This document shows positions 37,901 to 46,646 of a DNA stretch of 64,000 nucleotides, one piece after another. The stretch is from positions 1,237,501-1,301,500 of the forward strand of contig NC_016791.1 of NCBI RefSeq assembly GCF_000244875.1, written 5' to 3'. The notes beneath the pieces were generated by a model that did not search any database, was not told the origin of the DNA, and was given only the letters and a program-made list of their open reading frames with translations. This DNA comes from Clostridium sp. BNL1100 (GTDB lineage: Bacteria; Bacillota; Clostridia; Acetivibrionales; DSM-1351). Made by a program: the position numbers and the translations under genes. How positions within the stretch are numbered: the stretch's first letter is position 1; each line of letters begins with the position of its first letter.

Positions 37901-40358
37901 AGCTACTCCTAATGCCACAGACAGCCAGCAATGGAGTCTGGAAAAGGTAGGCGGGTACTATAAAATTAGTAATAAAAGCAACGGACAGGTACTTGATGTA
38001 AGTGAAGAATCCACAAATAACGGTAAAAAAGTGCATCTGTACTCTTATGTAGGTAAAGACAACCAGCTGTGGAAAATAGATGTTGCTTCCGCAGACGAAC
38101 TGTTTGTGCCTGTAACACAAATTACTGGTGTACCGACAACAGCGACTGCAGGAACAGATCTGATGCTTCTTGGTGATGTGCTACCCTATAATGCGACAAA
38201 CCCTAATATCGAATGGAGCATAAAGGATGCAGGCGACACGGGAGCAGTCGTAAATGGGAATATTCTGACTACAGCCGCTGCAGGAACAGTTGTAGTGACA
38301 GCAACAGTTATTGATGGTACGGCTGACCGAAATAATTTTACACATGACTATACCATCACTGTAAATCCTGGACAGTTAATAAATGATGCTAAGATCAGTC
38401 CGGTGAGTGTGAACTATGATCTCAGTGCTCCGGCTGATGTAAGCACATCCATCACATTGAATGATGCAAGTACGGTAACGGGGTTGGTATACGGAGAGAA
38501 TCCAGTTGCACCGGACGCCTATGAAGTTAATGGAAGCACATTGACGGTAAGAAGCAGCTATCTGGCTTCACTTGGACTTGTAAACGGCAATGTGGCAGAG
38601 TTTGGTATCCACTTTGATAAAGGAAACCCGGCAACGTTTGCTGTTAACGTTATTGACAGCTCAGATCCGACACCAATCAATAGACCAATTACAGTACTAA
38701 ATGATGTAAATGGTACTGCAAGTGCAAATGTTACATCTGCGGCAGCGGGTGCCGAAATTACACTGACAGCGGTTGCAAATGAAGGTTATCACTTTAAGGA
38801 ATGGCAGGTAAACTATCCGGTAGACCTAGCTCTTACCGGGGACACCTTTACAATGCCAGACGAGGCTGTATCTGTAAAAGCAATATTTGAGAAGAACGCT
38901 GTAGTAAATTATACACTGGTTGTAAATGACAGCTATGCTAACGAATCAGGCGCAGGCAGCTTTACTGAAGGCTCAACTGTTACAATAAATGCCGGCAGCC
39001 GTAGCAATTATACCTTCGCAGGCTGGAGCTCCTCCGACGGCGTGAGCTTTGCAAACATAAACAGCCCTACCACTACATTTACAATGCCTTCAAAGAATGT
39101 CACGGTGACCGCTGCATGGAAATACAATGACAGCTCCGCAGGTAACGGAGGAAGCAGCACTCCTTCCACACCTGCTACGAAAGACTATACAGCAGATATT
39201 AAGGTATCAGATGGATCAGGTAGCAGTACACTACCAATAACTGTTAATACAAAAACCGGTACTGCAGTTTTGGACACAGCTTCAAAGAGCAACCTGATAT
39301 CTAACGGTGGAACCTCTGTTATCACAGTACCATCCATCCCTGACGTTGATACTTACACTACAGGAATCCCTGTATCCTATCTGTCAACGAAAGATTGGCA
39401 AGGTGCTTTGAAAGTTAATACTGAAAATGGCAGCATTACCGTTCCGTCCAACATGCTGACCGGTATTGCAGAGGCAGCTGGAACAAAAGCAGAAATCACA
39501 ATCGGACAGGGTGATAAAACCACACTGACCGAGGCTGCAAAAACAGCTATAGGTGACAGACCGCTGATCCAGCTTTCCATGTCCATAGACGGGAAGAAAT
39601 TGGAATGGAATAACCCAAGTGTATCGGTTATGGTAACTTTACCATATACTCCTACAGCTTCAGAACTTGTAAACCCGGAAAGCATTATCGTCTGGTACAT
39701 CGACGATAATGGTAAAGTAACAGCTGTACCTAACGGACATTATAACAAGGCCAACGGTACAGTGACATTTGCTACAAATCATTTCAGTTACTACGCAGTA
39801 GGCTACAATGCAGTTAACTTCAATGATGTAGCAGAAAATGTATGGTATAATAAGGCTGTTGACTTTATAGCAGCAAGAAGTATCGCTGCAGGTACAGGCA
39901 ACGGCAATTTCAGCCCAAATGCAAACCTGATCCGTGGACAATTTATCGTAATGCTGATGAAGGCTTATGGAATTGCTCCGGATGCAGATCAGTCAGACAA
40001 CTTCACAGATGCCGGCAATTCATACTATACCGGTTATCTGGCTGCAGCAAAGAGACTGGGAATATCAGAGGGTATTGGAAAGAATATGTTTGCACCTGAA
40101 AAAGAGATCACTCGTCAGGAAATGTTCACTATGTTGTACAATGCTTTAAAGACCATCGACAATCTGCCCCAGGGCAATTCCGGCAAAACACTTTCAAGTT
40201 TTGCCGATGAAGAAGAGATTGCTCCATGGGCAAAGAATGCCATGACATTGCTGGTGGAAACCGGAATAATCGGAGGAAATGCCGGACTGCTAACTCCAGC
40301 AAGGACTACCACAAGGGCGGAAATGGCTCAGGTTCTGTACAACATGCTTTCAAAGTAA
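34971..40358 (+). CDS. SLH-anchored multimodular GH43 enzyme
   Basis: The 1795-residue exported protein has a signal peptide (1-25) and a five-bladed GH43 catalytic domain (about 28-363) with the general base Asp in RGADPTIAR and the probable acid Glu in INEGAAVVER. Four CBM6/35-like modules follow (about 366-491, 496-622, 627-748 and 754-890; each opens with YEAEDA or YxAENA). Then come a ricin-type CBM13 trefoil (about 900-1040), an Ig-like domain, an X2 module (about 1140-1230), two InlB-B-type repeats (about 1238-1387), a pre-SLH domain (about 1404-1614) and three SLH repeats (1615-1795). GH43 enzymes release arabinose, xylose or galactose from plant polysaccharides. There is no dockerin, so it is a wall-tethered rather than a cellulosomal enzyme. 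AAGGAG precedes the ATG. Confidence 0.93.
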   Translation: MRKKSLIMVSLAIVLSILLTSISYADVTPDYQNPLMRGADPTIARAADGFYYSCFAVDNDIYLKKADTILGVGTAKSRLVWDKPADFGYVWGPYIYRLDGKWYIYFTSGPETSFGYGHPSSYVLENTSPDPFEGTWELKGMSSNADEDGQVTSKQGLLNTQGYGLACGVVTMGGKTYFTYTKYFYYPDPNDPTKEKFDECPTIVQMSDPWTLTGTEGTLARPVYAWEKHGDSINEGAAVVERNGKVYFAYSVSSFMNDNYAVGVSTADSSSDLLQERNWTKNPEPAMSKSPENSTFGPGSPLFVKSEDGTEDWLIYHGGPVGGQTGSNRWVRAQRINWNDDGSINLGIPSNPGTVLDRPSGEEKSETYEAEDAAFTGVTRTIMSDSSKASGSGVMKYDNSSNGYVEFTVDANTPGSYSLNFRYNNSTGSNIPMSLDVNQSGSRELSFEPNGTNSTNYDLLRVHNVQLNSGRNKIRLSSSAANGLVLDAMIIKRSVMYEAEDAALSGGATVGTDHTGYSGTGFVGGLYTEGTAAEFTVDAPYNGNYSVNLRYCNGFSNIDKTLSMYVNGVKVKQIDLFSFGDWNKWSERYDNVELKAGSNTITYKYDNGDGGNVNLDYISVTEATTRHYEAENATLTGNAQTGSDHTGYTGTGFVGGLWSDGSVDFAVNAETSATYDVKLKYALGFADGRTISLYLNGSKVKQITLPSTGGWDTWSEHLETLSLNKGNNTISFKRESGDSGDVNIDSIHIDKRTPWKYQAENATMVGGAHSSDDHLWYEGTGFAGGFESAYVSDTQYEGIQFNVSVPNTASYTATLRYSGAQPSNITMSLYVNGSKIKQVSLPPTANWDSWAEATEAVNLKAGKNVIEYRRDADDTGKFNIDSLTIDKYSGGSTDLKSRGIVSGTVYTIKAKHSGKALDVSGYSSDPGALVDQWTYVGGNNQRWEIIDLGNGYYTIKSAHSGLVLDIVPGSPDLDICQATPNATDSQQWSLEKVGGYYKISNKSNGQVLDVSEESTNNGKKVHLYSYVGKDNQLWKIDVASADELFVPVTQITGVPTTATAGTDLMLLGDVLPYNATNPNIEWSIKDAGDTGAVVNGNILTTAAAGTVVVTATVIDGTADRNNFTHDYTITVNPGQLINDAKISPVSVNYDLSAPADVSTSITLNDASTVTGLVYGENPVAPDAYEVNGSTLTVRSSYLASLGLVNGNVAEFGIHFDKGNPATFAVNVIDSSDPTPINRPITVLNDVNGTASANVTSAAAGAEITLTAVANEGYHFKEWQVNYPVDLALTGDTFTMPDEAVSVKAIFEKNAVVNYTLVVNDSYANESGAGSFTEGSTVTINAGSRSNYTFAGWSSSDGVSFANINSPTTTFTMPSKNVTVTAAWKYNDSSAGNGGSSTPSTPATKDYTADIKVSDGSGSSTLPITVNTKTGTAVLDTASKSNLISNGGTSVITVPSIPDVDTYTTGIPVSYLSTKDWQGALKVNTENGSITVPSNMLTGIAEAAGTKAEITIGQGDKTTLTEAAKTAIGDRPLIQLSMSIDGKKLEWNNPSVSVMVTLPYTPTASELVNPESIIVWYIDDNGKVTAVPNGHYNKANGTVTFATNHFSYYAVGYNAVNFNDVAENVWYNKAVDFIAARSIAAGTGNGNFSPNANLIRGQFIVMLMKAYGIAPDADQSDNFTDAGNSYYTGYLAAAKRLGISEGIGKNMFAPEKEITRQEMFTMLYNALKTIDNLPQGNSGKTLSSFADEEEIAPWAKNAMTLLVETGIIGGNAGLLTPARTTTRAEMAQVLYNMLSK

Positions 40359-40404
40359 TTGTAAAGTATACATAAATTAAATCAAAAAATAGTCAGGTAA
40401 AACT

Positions 40405-40448
40405 AATCCTCCAATTGGAGCTTAAATTCAACTGGAGGATTTTTTTTA
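40405..40448 (+). terminator. Rho-independent terminator of the GH43 gene
   Basis: AATCCTCCAATTG and CAACTGGAGGATT pair with one mismatch around an 11-base loop, followed by eight T's. Confidence 0.9.
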
Positions 40449-40450
40449 CC

Positions 40451-40479
40451 TTGATTTGAATTTGTTCGCATTTTATCAT
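40451..40479 (+). promoter_or_regulatory. Possible promoter of galT-galK-galE
   Basis: TTGATT (40451-40456) and TATCAT (40474-40479) are 17 bases apart, directly after the terminator of the previous gene and 34 bases before the galT start. Confidence 0.5.
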
Positions 40480-40512
40480 ATGAAAATAAACAATTATAAA
40501 GGGTGGAATACA

Positions 40513-42066
40513 ATGATTAATCCTGCATATGAGATTGAAAGAATACTTCAATTTGGGATAAAACACGGTATGATAGATAAACTTGATATCATAATTGCAC
40601 GAAATCAGCTTTTGAATTTGCTTAAAATAGAAGAGCCGTACAGTGGTAATGTAGTTGATGAGGAATTAGAGTATCCGACTGAGATATTGAGTTCACTTGT
40701 AGAATATGCAGGGGATAAAGGCTTGTTTAATAAAGATATATATGCTTATTCTGAACTGTTTGATACTAAAATAATGGGACTGATAATGCCAAGACAGTCT
40801 GAGATTATTAATAAATTTTATGAATTGGTACAAACACAATCCATAAAGGCTGCAACGGATTACTTCTATGGGCTTTGTTTAGCATCAAATTATATAAGGA
40901 CTTCTCAAATAGCTCAAAATATAAAATGGATAACCGATACGAAATACGGAAGCATGGAAATAACAATAAATCTAACTAAGCCGGAAAAAGACCCAAAAAC
41001 AATAGCAATGGAGAAACTACAGCCTCAGAGCAATTACCCTAAATGTATGCTTTGTATTGATAATATAGGATATTCAGGCAGAATTAATTTTCCTGCAAGA
41101 CAGACACATAGAATAATTCCTGTAACATTATGCGGAGAACAATGGTATTTTCAGTATTCTCCATATGTCTATTATAATGAGCATTGCATTATATTGAGTG
41201 AAAATCATGTGCCAATGGTTGTCTCCAAAAAGACATTTAGCTGGCTTCTGGATTTTGTAAGGCAATTCCCTCATTACATATGTGGGTCAAATGCTGATCT
41301 GCCAATAGTAGGAGGCTCAATACTCAGCCACAATCACTTTCAGGGTGGAAACTATATATTTCCAATGCAGAAAGCATCTATTATTCATAAATACACATGC
41401 AATGAATTCGAAAAAATTAATATAGCTGTAGTCAAGTGGCCTCTGTCAGTTATTCGTGCCACCAGTGAAGATATTTCACAGTTAACCGATTTCTCTGATT
41501 ATGTTTTAAACAGGTGGAGGGATTATAGCGATGAAAGTGTTGAAATTCTTGCACATTCTTATTCAGGGAATGATAAAATCCCTCACAATACCATAACTCC
41601 TATTTGCAGAATAAATGAAGAGGGAAAATATGAGATGGATTTAGTCCTTAGAAATAACAGGACAACTGATGAATATCCAGATGGAATATTTCATCCTCAT
41701 AAAGAAATTCATCACATAAAAAAAGAGAATATTGGTTTGATTGAGGTTATGGGGTTGGCTATATTGCCTGGGAGACTTAAAGCGGAGATTGAACAGATAA
41801 AACAAATACTTTGTGGCAAATCATATAATGTAGATAGTTTTGATAAGGAGCATGTACTGTATAAGCATAAAGCCTGGATAGAAGAACTTGTTTCAAAATA
41901 TGGGAATACATTAACCGATAAATGTGCTGATGAACACATCAGGTTCGAAATTGGAAGGAAGTTTGAAACTTGTCTGGAGCATACAGGTGTGTTTAAGCAA
42001 ACAGATGAAGGGTTAAAGGCATTTTATAAATTTATGAAATCAATTGGCTGTACAAATATAAATTGA
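40513..42066 (+). CDS. galT: Galactose-1-phosphate uridylyltransferase, GalT type 2
   Basis: The 517-residue Leloir enzyme exchanges UDP-glucose and galactose 1-phosphate. It belongs to the long Gram-positive family (about 500 residues), not the ~350-residue Escherichia coli type. The active-site motif is GSILSHNHFQGG; ARQTHRIIP and FHPHKEIHHIKKENIGLIEV are also family landmarks. ATG 40513 follows AAAGGGTGG by six bases; an in-frame start at 40456 lies at the promoter and lacks an RBS. It is first of three genes in the order galT, galK, galE. Confidence 0.93.
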   Translation: MINPAYEIERILQFGIKHGMIDKLDIIIARNQLLNLLKIEEPYSGNVVDEELEYPTEILSSLVEYAGDKGLFNKDIYAYSELFDTKIMGLIMPRQSEIINKFYELVQTQSIKAATDYFYGLCLASNYIRTSQIAQNIKWITDTKYGSMEITINLTKPEKDPKTIAMEKLQPQSNYPKCMLCIDNIGYSGRINFPARQTHRIIPVTLCGEQWYFQYSPYVYYNEHCIILSENHVPMVVSKKTFSWLLDFVRQFPHYICGSNADLPIVGGSILSHNHFQGGNYIFPMQKASIIHKYTCNEFEKINIAVVKWPLSVIRATSEDISQLTDFSDYVLNRWRDYSDESVEILAHSYSGNDKIPHNTITPICRINEEGKYEMDLVLRNNRTTDEYPDGIFHPHKEIHHIKKENIGLIEVMGLAILPGRLKAEIEQIKQILCGKSYNVDSFDKEHVLYKHKAWIEELVSKYGNTLTDKCADEHIRFEIGRKFETCLEHTGVFKQTDEGLKAFYKFMKSIGCTNIN

Positions 42067-42078
42067 AGGAGTTTTATA

Positions 42079-43272
42079 ATGCAGAAAAATTATGACGATC
42101 TAAAGAAAAAGTTTTGTCAGATATACGGGGGGAGTGAAAAGGATTTAAGGATATTTTCAGGGCCCGGAAGAGTTAATCTCATCGGAGAACACATTGACTA
42201 TTGCGGTGGATTTGTTTTCCCGGCAGCTTTGAGCCTTGATTCTACCGTAGTTGCAAGAGTAAATAATAATAATATGCTGAGACTTGCAGCAACAGATCTA
42301 CCGGACAGGGTAGAGGTGAAACTGGATGAGCTGGAAAGTGCAAAGAGTCTGAAATGGGGAAATTATCAGGCAGGAGTAGCATATGTGCTTCAAAATTCAG
42401 GCTACAAGTTGGTTGGGGTAGATATGCTTTTTCACGACACTGTTCCGCTTGGTTCAGGACTTTCATCTTCCGCTGCGATAGAGTTGGCTACGGCTGTTAC
42501 ATTAGTTACCTTGTCCAATGAAGCATTTGGAGTAACAAAACCAATAGATATGGTAGAAATGGCTGTATTGGGACAAAAAGTTGAAAATGAATTCTGCGGG
42601 GTAAGCTGTGGAATAATGGATCAGTTTGCATCTGCAATGGGAAAAAAGGAACATGCTATTTTGTTGGATTGCGGAACATTGAAATATCAATATTTACCGT
42701 TAAGGCTGGAGGGTTACAAAATAGTTCTTGGGAATACAAAGAAAAAACGAGCACTTGGTGAATCAAAATACAATGAAAGAGTCAGAGAATGTGCAGAAGG
42801 CTTAAAAATACTACAACAGTATTTGCCAAACAAAAAGAATCTATGTAACATTACTATTTCTGAATTTGAGCAATACAAGTCAATGATTGAGAATGAAGTA
42901 ATCAGAAAAAGAGTTACTCATGTTATATGGGAAAATGACAGAGTTATAAGGGCTGCAGAGGCATTAAAGAAAAATGACTTAACAGAGCTGGGAAGACTTT
43001 TGGTAGAGGCAAATGCTTCAATCAGGGATTTATATGAAGTTACGGGAAAAGAACTGGACACAATGACTGCTGAAGCTATGAAGGTTGAAGGAGTTATAGG
43101 TGCAAGAATGACCGGGGCCGGTTTTGGGGGATGTACTATAAATATAGTTCCGGAGGATAAGGCTGATTTATTTATTCAGCAAGTAGGCGATAATTATAAA
43201 GAGCAAACCGGGATAACTCCAGAGTTTTATGTAAGTGAAATCAGTGACGGAGCAAGAGAAATCAAAATTTAA
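42079..43272 (+). CDS. galK: Galactokinase
   Basis: The 397-residue GHMP kinase phosphorylates galactose at C1. Motif 1 is GPGRVNLIGEHIDYCGG, motif 2 (ATP loop) is PLGSGLSSSAAIE, and motif 3 is GARMTGAGFGGCTI, all intact. The catalytic Asp lies in CGIMDQFASAMG. It starts 12 bases after galT, with AAGGAG as the RBS. Confidence 0.96.
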   Translation: MQKNYDDLKKKFCQIYGGSEKDLRIFSGPGRVNLIGEHIDYCGGFVFPAALSLDSTVVARVNNNNMLRLAATDLPDRVEVKLDELESAKSLKWGNYQAGVAYVLQNSGYKLVGVDMLFHDTVPLGSGLSSSAAIELATAVTLVTLSNEAFGVTKPIDMVEMAVLGQKVENEFCGVSCGIMDQFASAMGKKEHAILLDCGTLKYQYLPLRLEGYKIVLGNTKKKRALGESKYNERVRECAEGLKILQQYLPNKKNLCNITISEFEQYKSMIENEVIRKRVTHVIWENDRVIRAAEALKKNDLTELGRLLVEANASIRDLYEVTGKELDTMTAEAMKVEGVIGARMTGAGFGGCTINIVPEDKADLFIQQVGDNYKEQTGITPEFYVSEISDGAREIKI

Positions 43273-43318
43273 TATGTATTTTACCATTTTATAAAAATAG
43301 AGACTTGGAGGTACAAGG

Positions 43319-44305
43319 ATGGCAGTTTTAGTGACAGGTGGAGCAGGTTATATAGGAAGCCATACAGTTGCAGAGCTTTTGGATGCAAAAGAGGAGGTCA
43401 TTGTTCTTGACAATTTAGAAAAAGGGCATAGGGAGGCTGTATTAGGCGGTAAATTTATTCAGGCTGACTTAAGAAATATTGATGATATAAGAAAAGTATT
43501 AAATGAAAATGATATAGAAGCTGTAATACACTTTGCAGCATATATTGAGGTAGGAGAAAGTGTCATAAATCCTCTAAAGTATTACAATAATAATGTTATT
43601 GCATCATTAAACCTTTTAACCGCAATACAGGAAGCCGGAGTAAACAAGATAGTTTTTTCATCAACAGCAGCTACTTACGGCATACCTGAGGGAATCCCAA
43701 TAAAAGAGAGCGACAAGACAGCTCCAATCAATCCATACGGAGAAACAAAGTTAACTGTTGAAAAGATATTAAAATGGGCAGATGGTGCTTATGGAATAAA
43801 GTATGCAGTGCTCAGATATTTCAATGCCTGCGGTGCACATGTCAGTGGGAAAATCGGAGAGGCTCATTCACCTGAATCACACCTTATACCTATAATACTG
43901 CAGGTTGCACAGGGTAAGAGAGATGAAATAAAGCTATTCGGAAATGATTACAATACAAAAGACGGAACCTGCGTAAGAGACTATATTCATGTTTCAGACC
44001 TTGCTCAGGCACATGTGCTTGCACTAAAAAATCTGAGAAAAGGTGCAGAAAGTAACACCTTCAATCTTGGAAACGGAACTGGCTTCTCAAACAGAGAGGT
44101 AGTAGAGGTAGCCAGAGCAGTAACAGAAAAGACTATAAAAGCTACCGATGCACCAAGAAGACCGGGAGACCCTGACATACTGGTTGCTTCAGCAGAAAAA
44201 GCAATAAATGTCTTAGGTTGGAAACCAAAATATAATGATTTGAATAAAATCGTTGAAACAGCATGGAATTGGCATTCTACACATCCAAACGGGTATAACG
44301 GATAA
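43319..44305 (+). CDS. galE: UDP-glucose 4-epimerase
   Basis: The 328-residue extended short-chain dehydrogenase interconverts UDP-galactose and UDP-glucose. The NAD site is [12 protein letters not shown]. The active site has SSTAATYG and the Tyr-x3-Lys of [18 protein letters not shown] near the end is typical of GalE. GGAGG precedes the ATG and a terminator follows, closing the Leloir operon. Confidence 0.96.
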   Translation: MAVLVTGGAGYIGSHTVAELLDAKEEVIVLDNLEKGHREAVLGGKFIQADLRNIDDIRKVLNENDIEAVIHFAAYIEVGESVINPLKYYNNNVIASLNLLTAIQEAGVNKIVFSSTAATYGIPEGIPIKESDKTAPINPYGETKLTVEKILKWADGAYGIKYAVLRYFNACGAHVSGKIGEAHSPESHLIPIILQVAQGKRDEIKLFGNDYNTKDGTCVRDYIHVSDLAQAHVLALKNLRKGAESNTFNLGNGTGFSNREVVEVARAVTEKTIKATDAPRRPGDPDILVASAEKAINVLGWKPKYNDLNKIVETAWNWHSTHPNGYNG

Positions 44306-44321
44306 AATTATATGGAGAGCT

Positions 44322-44357
44322 AAAGCACTTATCTTATATAGATTAGTGCTTTTTTTA
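44322..44357 (+). terminator. Rho-independent terminator after galE
   Basis: AGCACTtATCT and AGATtAGTGCT form a stem with one mismatch and a seven-T tail. Confidence 0.85.
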
Positions 44358-44374
44358 TTGTATAGATTACAATA

Positions 44375-44419
44375 TTGACAAACATAATAACGTAATTTAC
44401 AATTAGTTAGAAACCTAAC
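44375..44419 (+). promoter_or_regulatory. marR-exporter promoter and operator
   Basis: TTGACA (44375-44380) and TACAAT (44398-44403) are 17 bases apart. The inverted repeat GTTAG-AAAC-CTAAC (44406-44419) lies just downstream at the expected start point, a typical MarR operator position. The downstream MarR protein is the likely ligand-responsive repressor. Confidence 0.75.
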
Positions 44420-44445
44420 AATTATATACTAGAGGGAGGATTGAT

Positions 44446-44877
44446 ATGAACAATGATGTGCATATCGGTAAATTAGTCAGTATTTTTTATAAAAGAATTC
44501 ATAGGAGAATAGGACAGGAAGTCAGACAGTATGGATTAACAAGTATTCAAAGTAGAATTCTTGGTTTTGTTTATAATGAGTCTGCTGTAAGGGATATATT
44601 TCAAAAGGATATAGAAGAGGAGTTCGATATAAGACGTTCCTCTGTAACCAGTGTGCTTCAATTGATGGAGAAAAAAGGATACATTAAGAGAATAAGTGTT
44701 TCTGAGGATGCAAGGCTTAAAAAGATAATACTTACTGAAAATGGAATAGAAATTCAAAATAAAATATATGACTCCATACTCCAATTTGAAAAGTCATTAG
44801 AAGTAGAATTGAATAGTGAAGAAAAGGAAATATTGGTCAGTTTAATCAATAGATTATCTGATAAAATAGCGGATTAA
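44446..44877 (+). CDS. MarR-family transcriptional regulator
   Basis: The 143-residue winged-helix dimer includes the recognition region DIRRSSVTSVLQLMEKKGYI and the wing segment RISVSEDARLKKIILTENG (typical SxxDxRxKxxxLT form). GGGAGG precedes the ATG. It overlaps or abuts the following exporter genes, so it probably represses the operon and releases it on binding a toxic compound. Confidence 0.93.
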   Translation: MNNDVHIGKLVSIFYKRIHRRIGQEVRQYGLTSIQSRILGFVYNESAVRDIFQKDIEEEFDIRRSSVTSVLQLMEKKGYIKRISVSEDARLKKIILTENGIEIQNKIYDSILQFEKSLEVELNSEEKEILVSLINRLSDKIAD

Positions 44878-44906
44878 TGCCAGTTAATAAAAAAGGGATG
44901 AGAAAC

Positions 44907-46646
44907 ATGATTAAAAAACTATTAAGTTATGTAAAGGAATTTAAAAGAGATTCTATCGTCACACCAGTATATATAGCACTGGAAGTGGCTATGGAAATAG
45001 CTATTCCATTATTAATGGGATGGATTATTGATAATGGGGTAGAAAAAGGAAATATGAAATATGTACTTACTATTGGGGCAGTAATGGTAGTAGTATCTAT
45101 TTTTTCTTTAACCTTTGGTGTTTTAGCAGGTAAATATGCTGCAAGGGCATCCTCAGGTTTTGCAAGAAACCTGAGAAAGGGAATGTATGATAAAATACAA
45201 AGCTATTCTTTTTCAAGTATAGATAAATTTTCAACAGCCGGGTTGGTAACCAGATTGACTACAGATGTCACAAATGTACAAAATGCTTATCAAATGGCGT
45301 TAAGAATGTTTGCAAGGCCTCCGCTAATGCTGATTTCAGCTCTGGTAATGAGCTTTTACCTAAATGCAAGACTTGCTTTAATATTTGTTGGAGCCATAAT
45401 TTTTCTCGGATTGGCATTATATTTTGTTATGACCAGTGCACATCCTCATTTTAAAAATGTGTTTAGAAAGTATGATGATTTAAATGCCAGCGTACAGGAA
45501 AACCTCACCGGAATTCGTGCCGTAAAGGCATATGTAAGAGAAGGGTATGAAACAAATAAATTTTATAAAGCCTCAAAAAGCATATACGATAACTTTATAA
45601 AAGCTGAGAAGATTATTATATTTAATTCTCCTATAATGCAGTTTACAATGAATGCAAGCATATTACTTTTGTCATGGCTTGGAGCAAAGTTGATTGTGGC
45701 AGGTTCTATGTCTACAGGAGAGCTTATGAGCTTCTTCACATATACGACCAACATTTTGATGAGTCTTATGATGTTATCTATGGTGCTTCTAATGACAATT
45801 ATAGCAAAGTCTTCTGCGGATAGAATTGTTGAAGTACTTGATGAAAAGAGCGATTTATCCAACTGTGATAAACCAATCTATGAAGTAAGGGACGGTTCTA
45901 TAAGTTTTAGTGATGTTGATTTCAGTTACAGTAAGAAGATGGACAACCTAATACTTGAAAACATCAATATAGAAATAAAGTCAGGAGAAACTGTTGGGAT
46001 AATAGGAGGGACAGGTAGCGGTAAATCAACTCTTGTTCAGCTTATTCCAAGATTATATGACGTAACACAAGGCTCAATAAAAGTCGGTGGTATTGATGTA
46101 AGAGAGTATGATATAGAAACTCTTAGAAATGAAGTCTCTATGGTGCTTCAGAAAAACGTGTTATTTTCCGGGACAATAAAAGAAAATTTAAGATGGGGAA
46201 ATAAACAAGCTACTGATGAAGAATTAATTGCTGCCTGCAAGCAGGCTCATGCAGATGAATTTATACAAAACTTCCCTGAGAAATATGATACATATATTGA
46301 ACAGGGTGGAACAAATGTATCCGGGGGACAAAAACAAAGACTCTGTATTGCAAGAGCTTTGCTGAAAAAGCCTAAAATCTTGATTTTAGATGATTCCACA
46401 AGTGCTGTGGACACTAAAACCGATGCACTTATAAGAAAAGCATTTAAAGAAAGTATTCCTGATACGACGAAACTTATAATTGCACAGCGTATATCTTCAG
46501 TTCAGGAGGCAGATAAAATCATTGTGCTCAATGACGGTAAGATAGATGGCATTGGAACACATGAGGAACTGTTAAAATCAAATGCCATATATACTGAAGT
46601 TTATGAATCTCAAGTGAAGGGGGCTGATATTGATGGCGAAAGGTAA
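44907..46646 (+). CDS. ABC exporter half-transporter, degenerate ATP site
   Basis: The 579-residue protein has six membrane segments (about 15-290) fused to one ATPase domain. Walker A is GGTGSGKS and the signature is VSGGQKQR. Walker B is LILDDSTSAVD, in which Asp replaces the catalytic Glu, as in the non-hydrolysing site of heterodimeric exporters such as BmrC or TM287. ATG 44907 is preferred over 44877 because AGGG lies about nine bases upstream and the protein then begins at the usual MIKKLLSY. It overlaps the next gene, its partner. Confidence 0.92.
   Translation: MIKKLLSYVKEFKRDSIVTPVYIALEVAMEIAIPLLMGWIIDNGVEKGNMKYVLTIGAVMVVVSIFSLTFGVLAGKYAARASSGFARNLRKGMYDKIQSYSFSSIDKFSTAGLVTRLTTDVTNVQNAYQMALRMFARPPLMLISALVMSFYLNARLALIFVGAIIFLGLALYFVMTSAHPHFKNVFRKYDDLNASVQENLTGIRAVKAYVREGYETNKFYKASKSIYDNFIKAEKIIIFNSPIMQFTMNASILLLSWLGAKLIVAGSMSTGELMSFFTYTTNILMSLMMLSMVLLMTIIAKSSADRIVEVLDEKSDLSNCDKPIYEVRDGSISFSDVDFSYSKKMDNLILENINIEIKSGETVGIIGGTGSGKSTLVQLIPRLYDVTQGSIKVGGIDVREYDIETLRNEVSMVLQKNVLFSGTIKENLRWGNKQATDEELIAACKQAHADEFIQNFPEKYDTYIEQGGTNVSGGQKQRLCIARALLKKPKILILDDSTSAVDTKTDALIRKAFKESIPDTTKLIIAQRISSVQEADKIIVLNDGKIDGIGTHEELLKSNAIYTEVYESQVKGADIDGER

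Noticed and set aside
20131-40358. Cellulosomal dockerin or cohesin domains in the large enzymes
   Set aside because: No duplicated calcium-loop dockerin or cohesin sequence is seen; anchoring is by SLH repeats.
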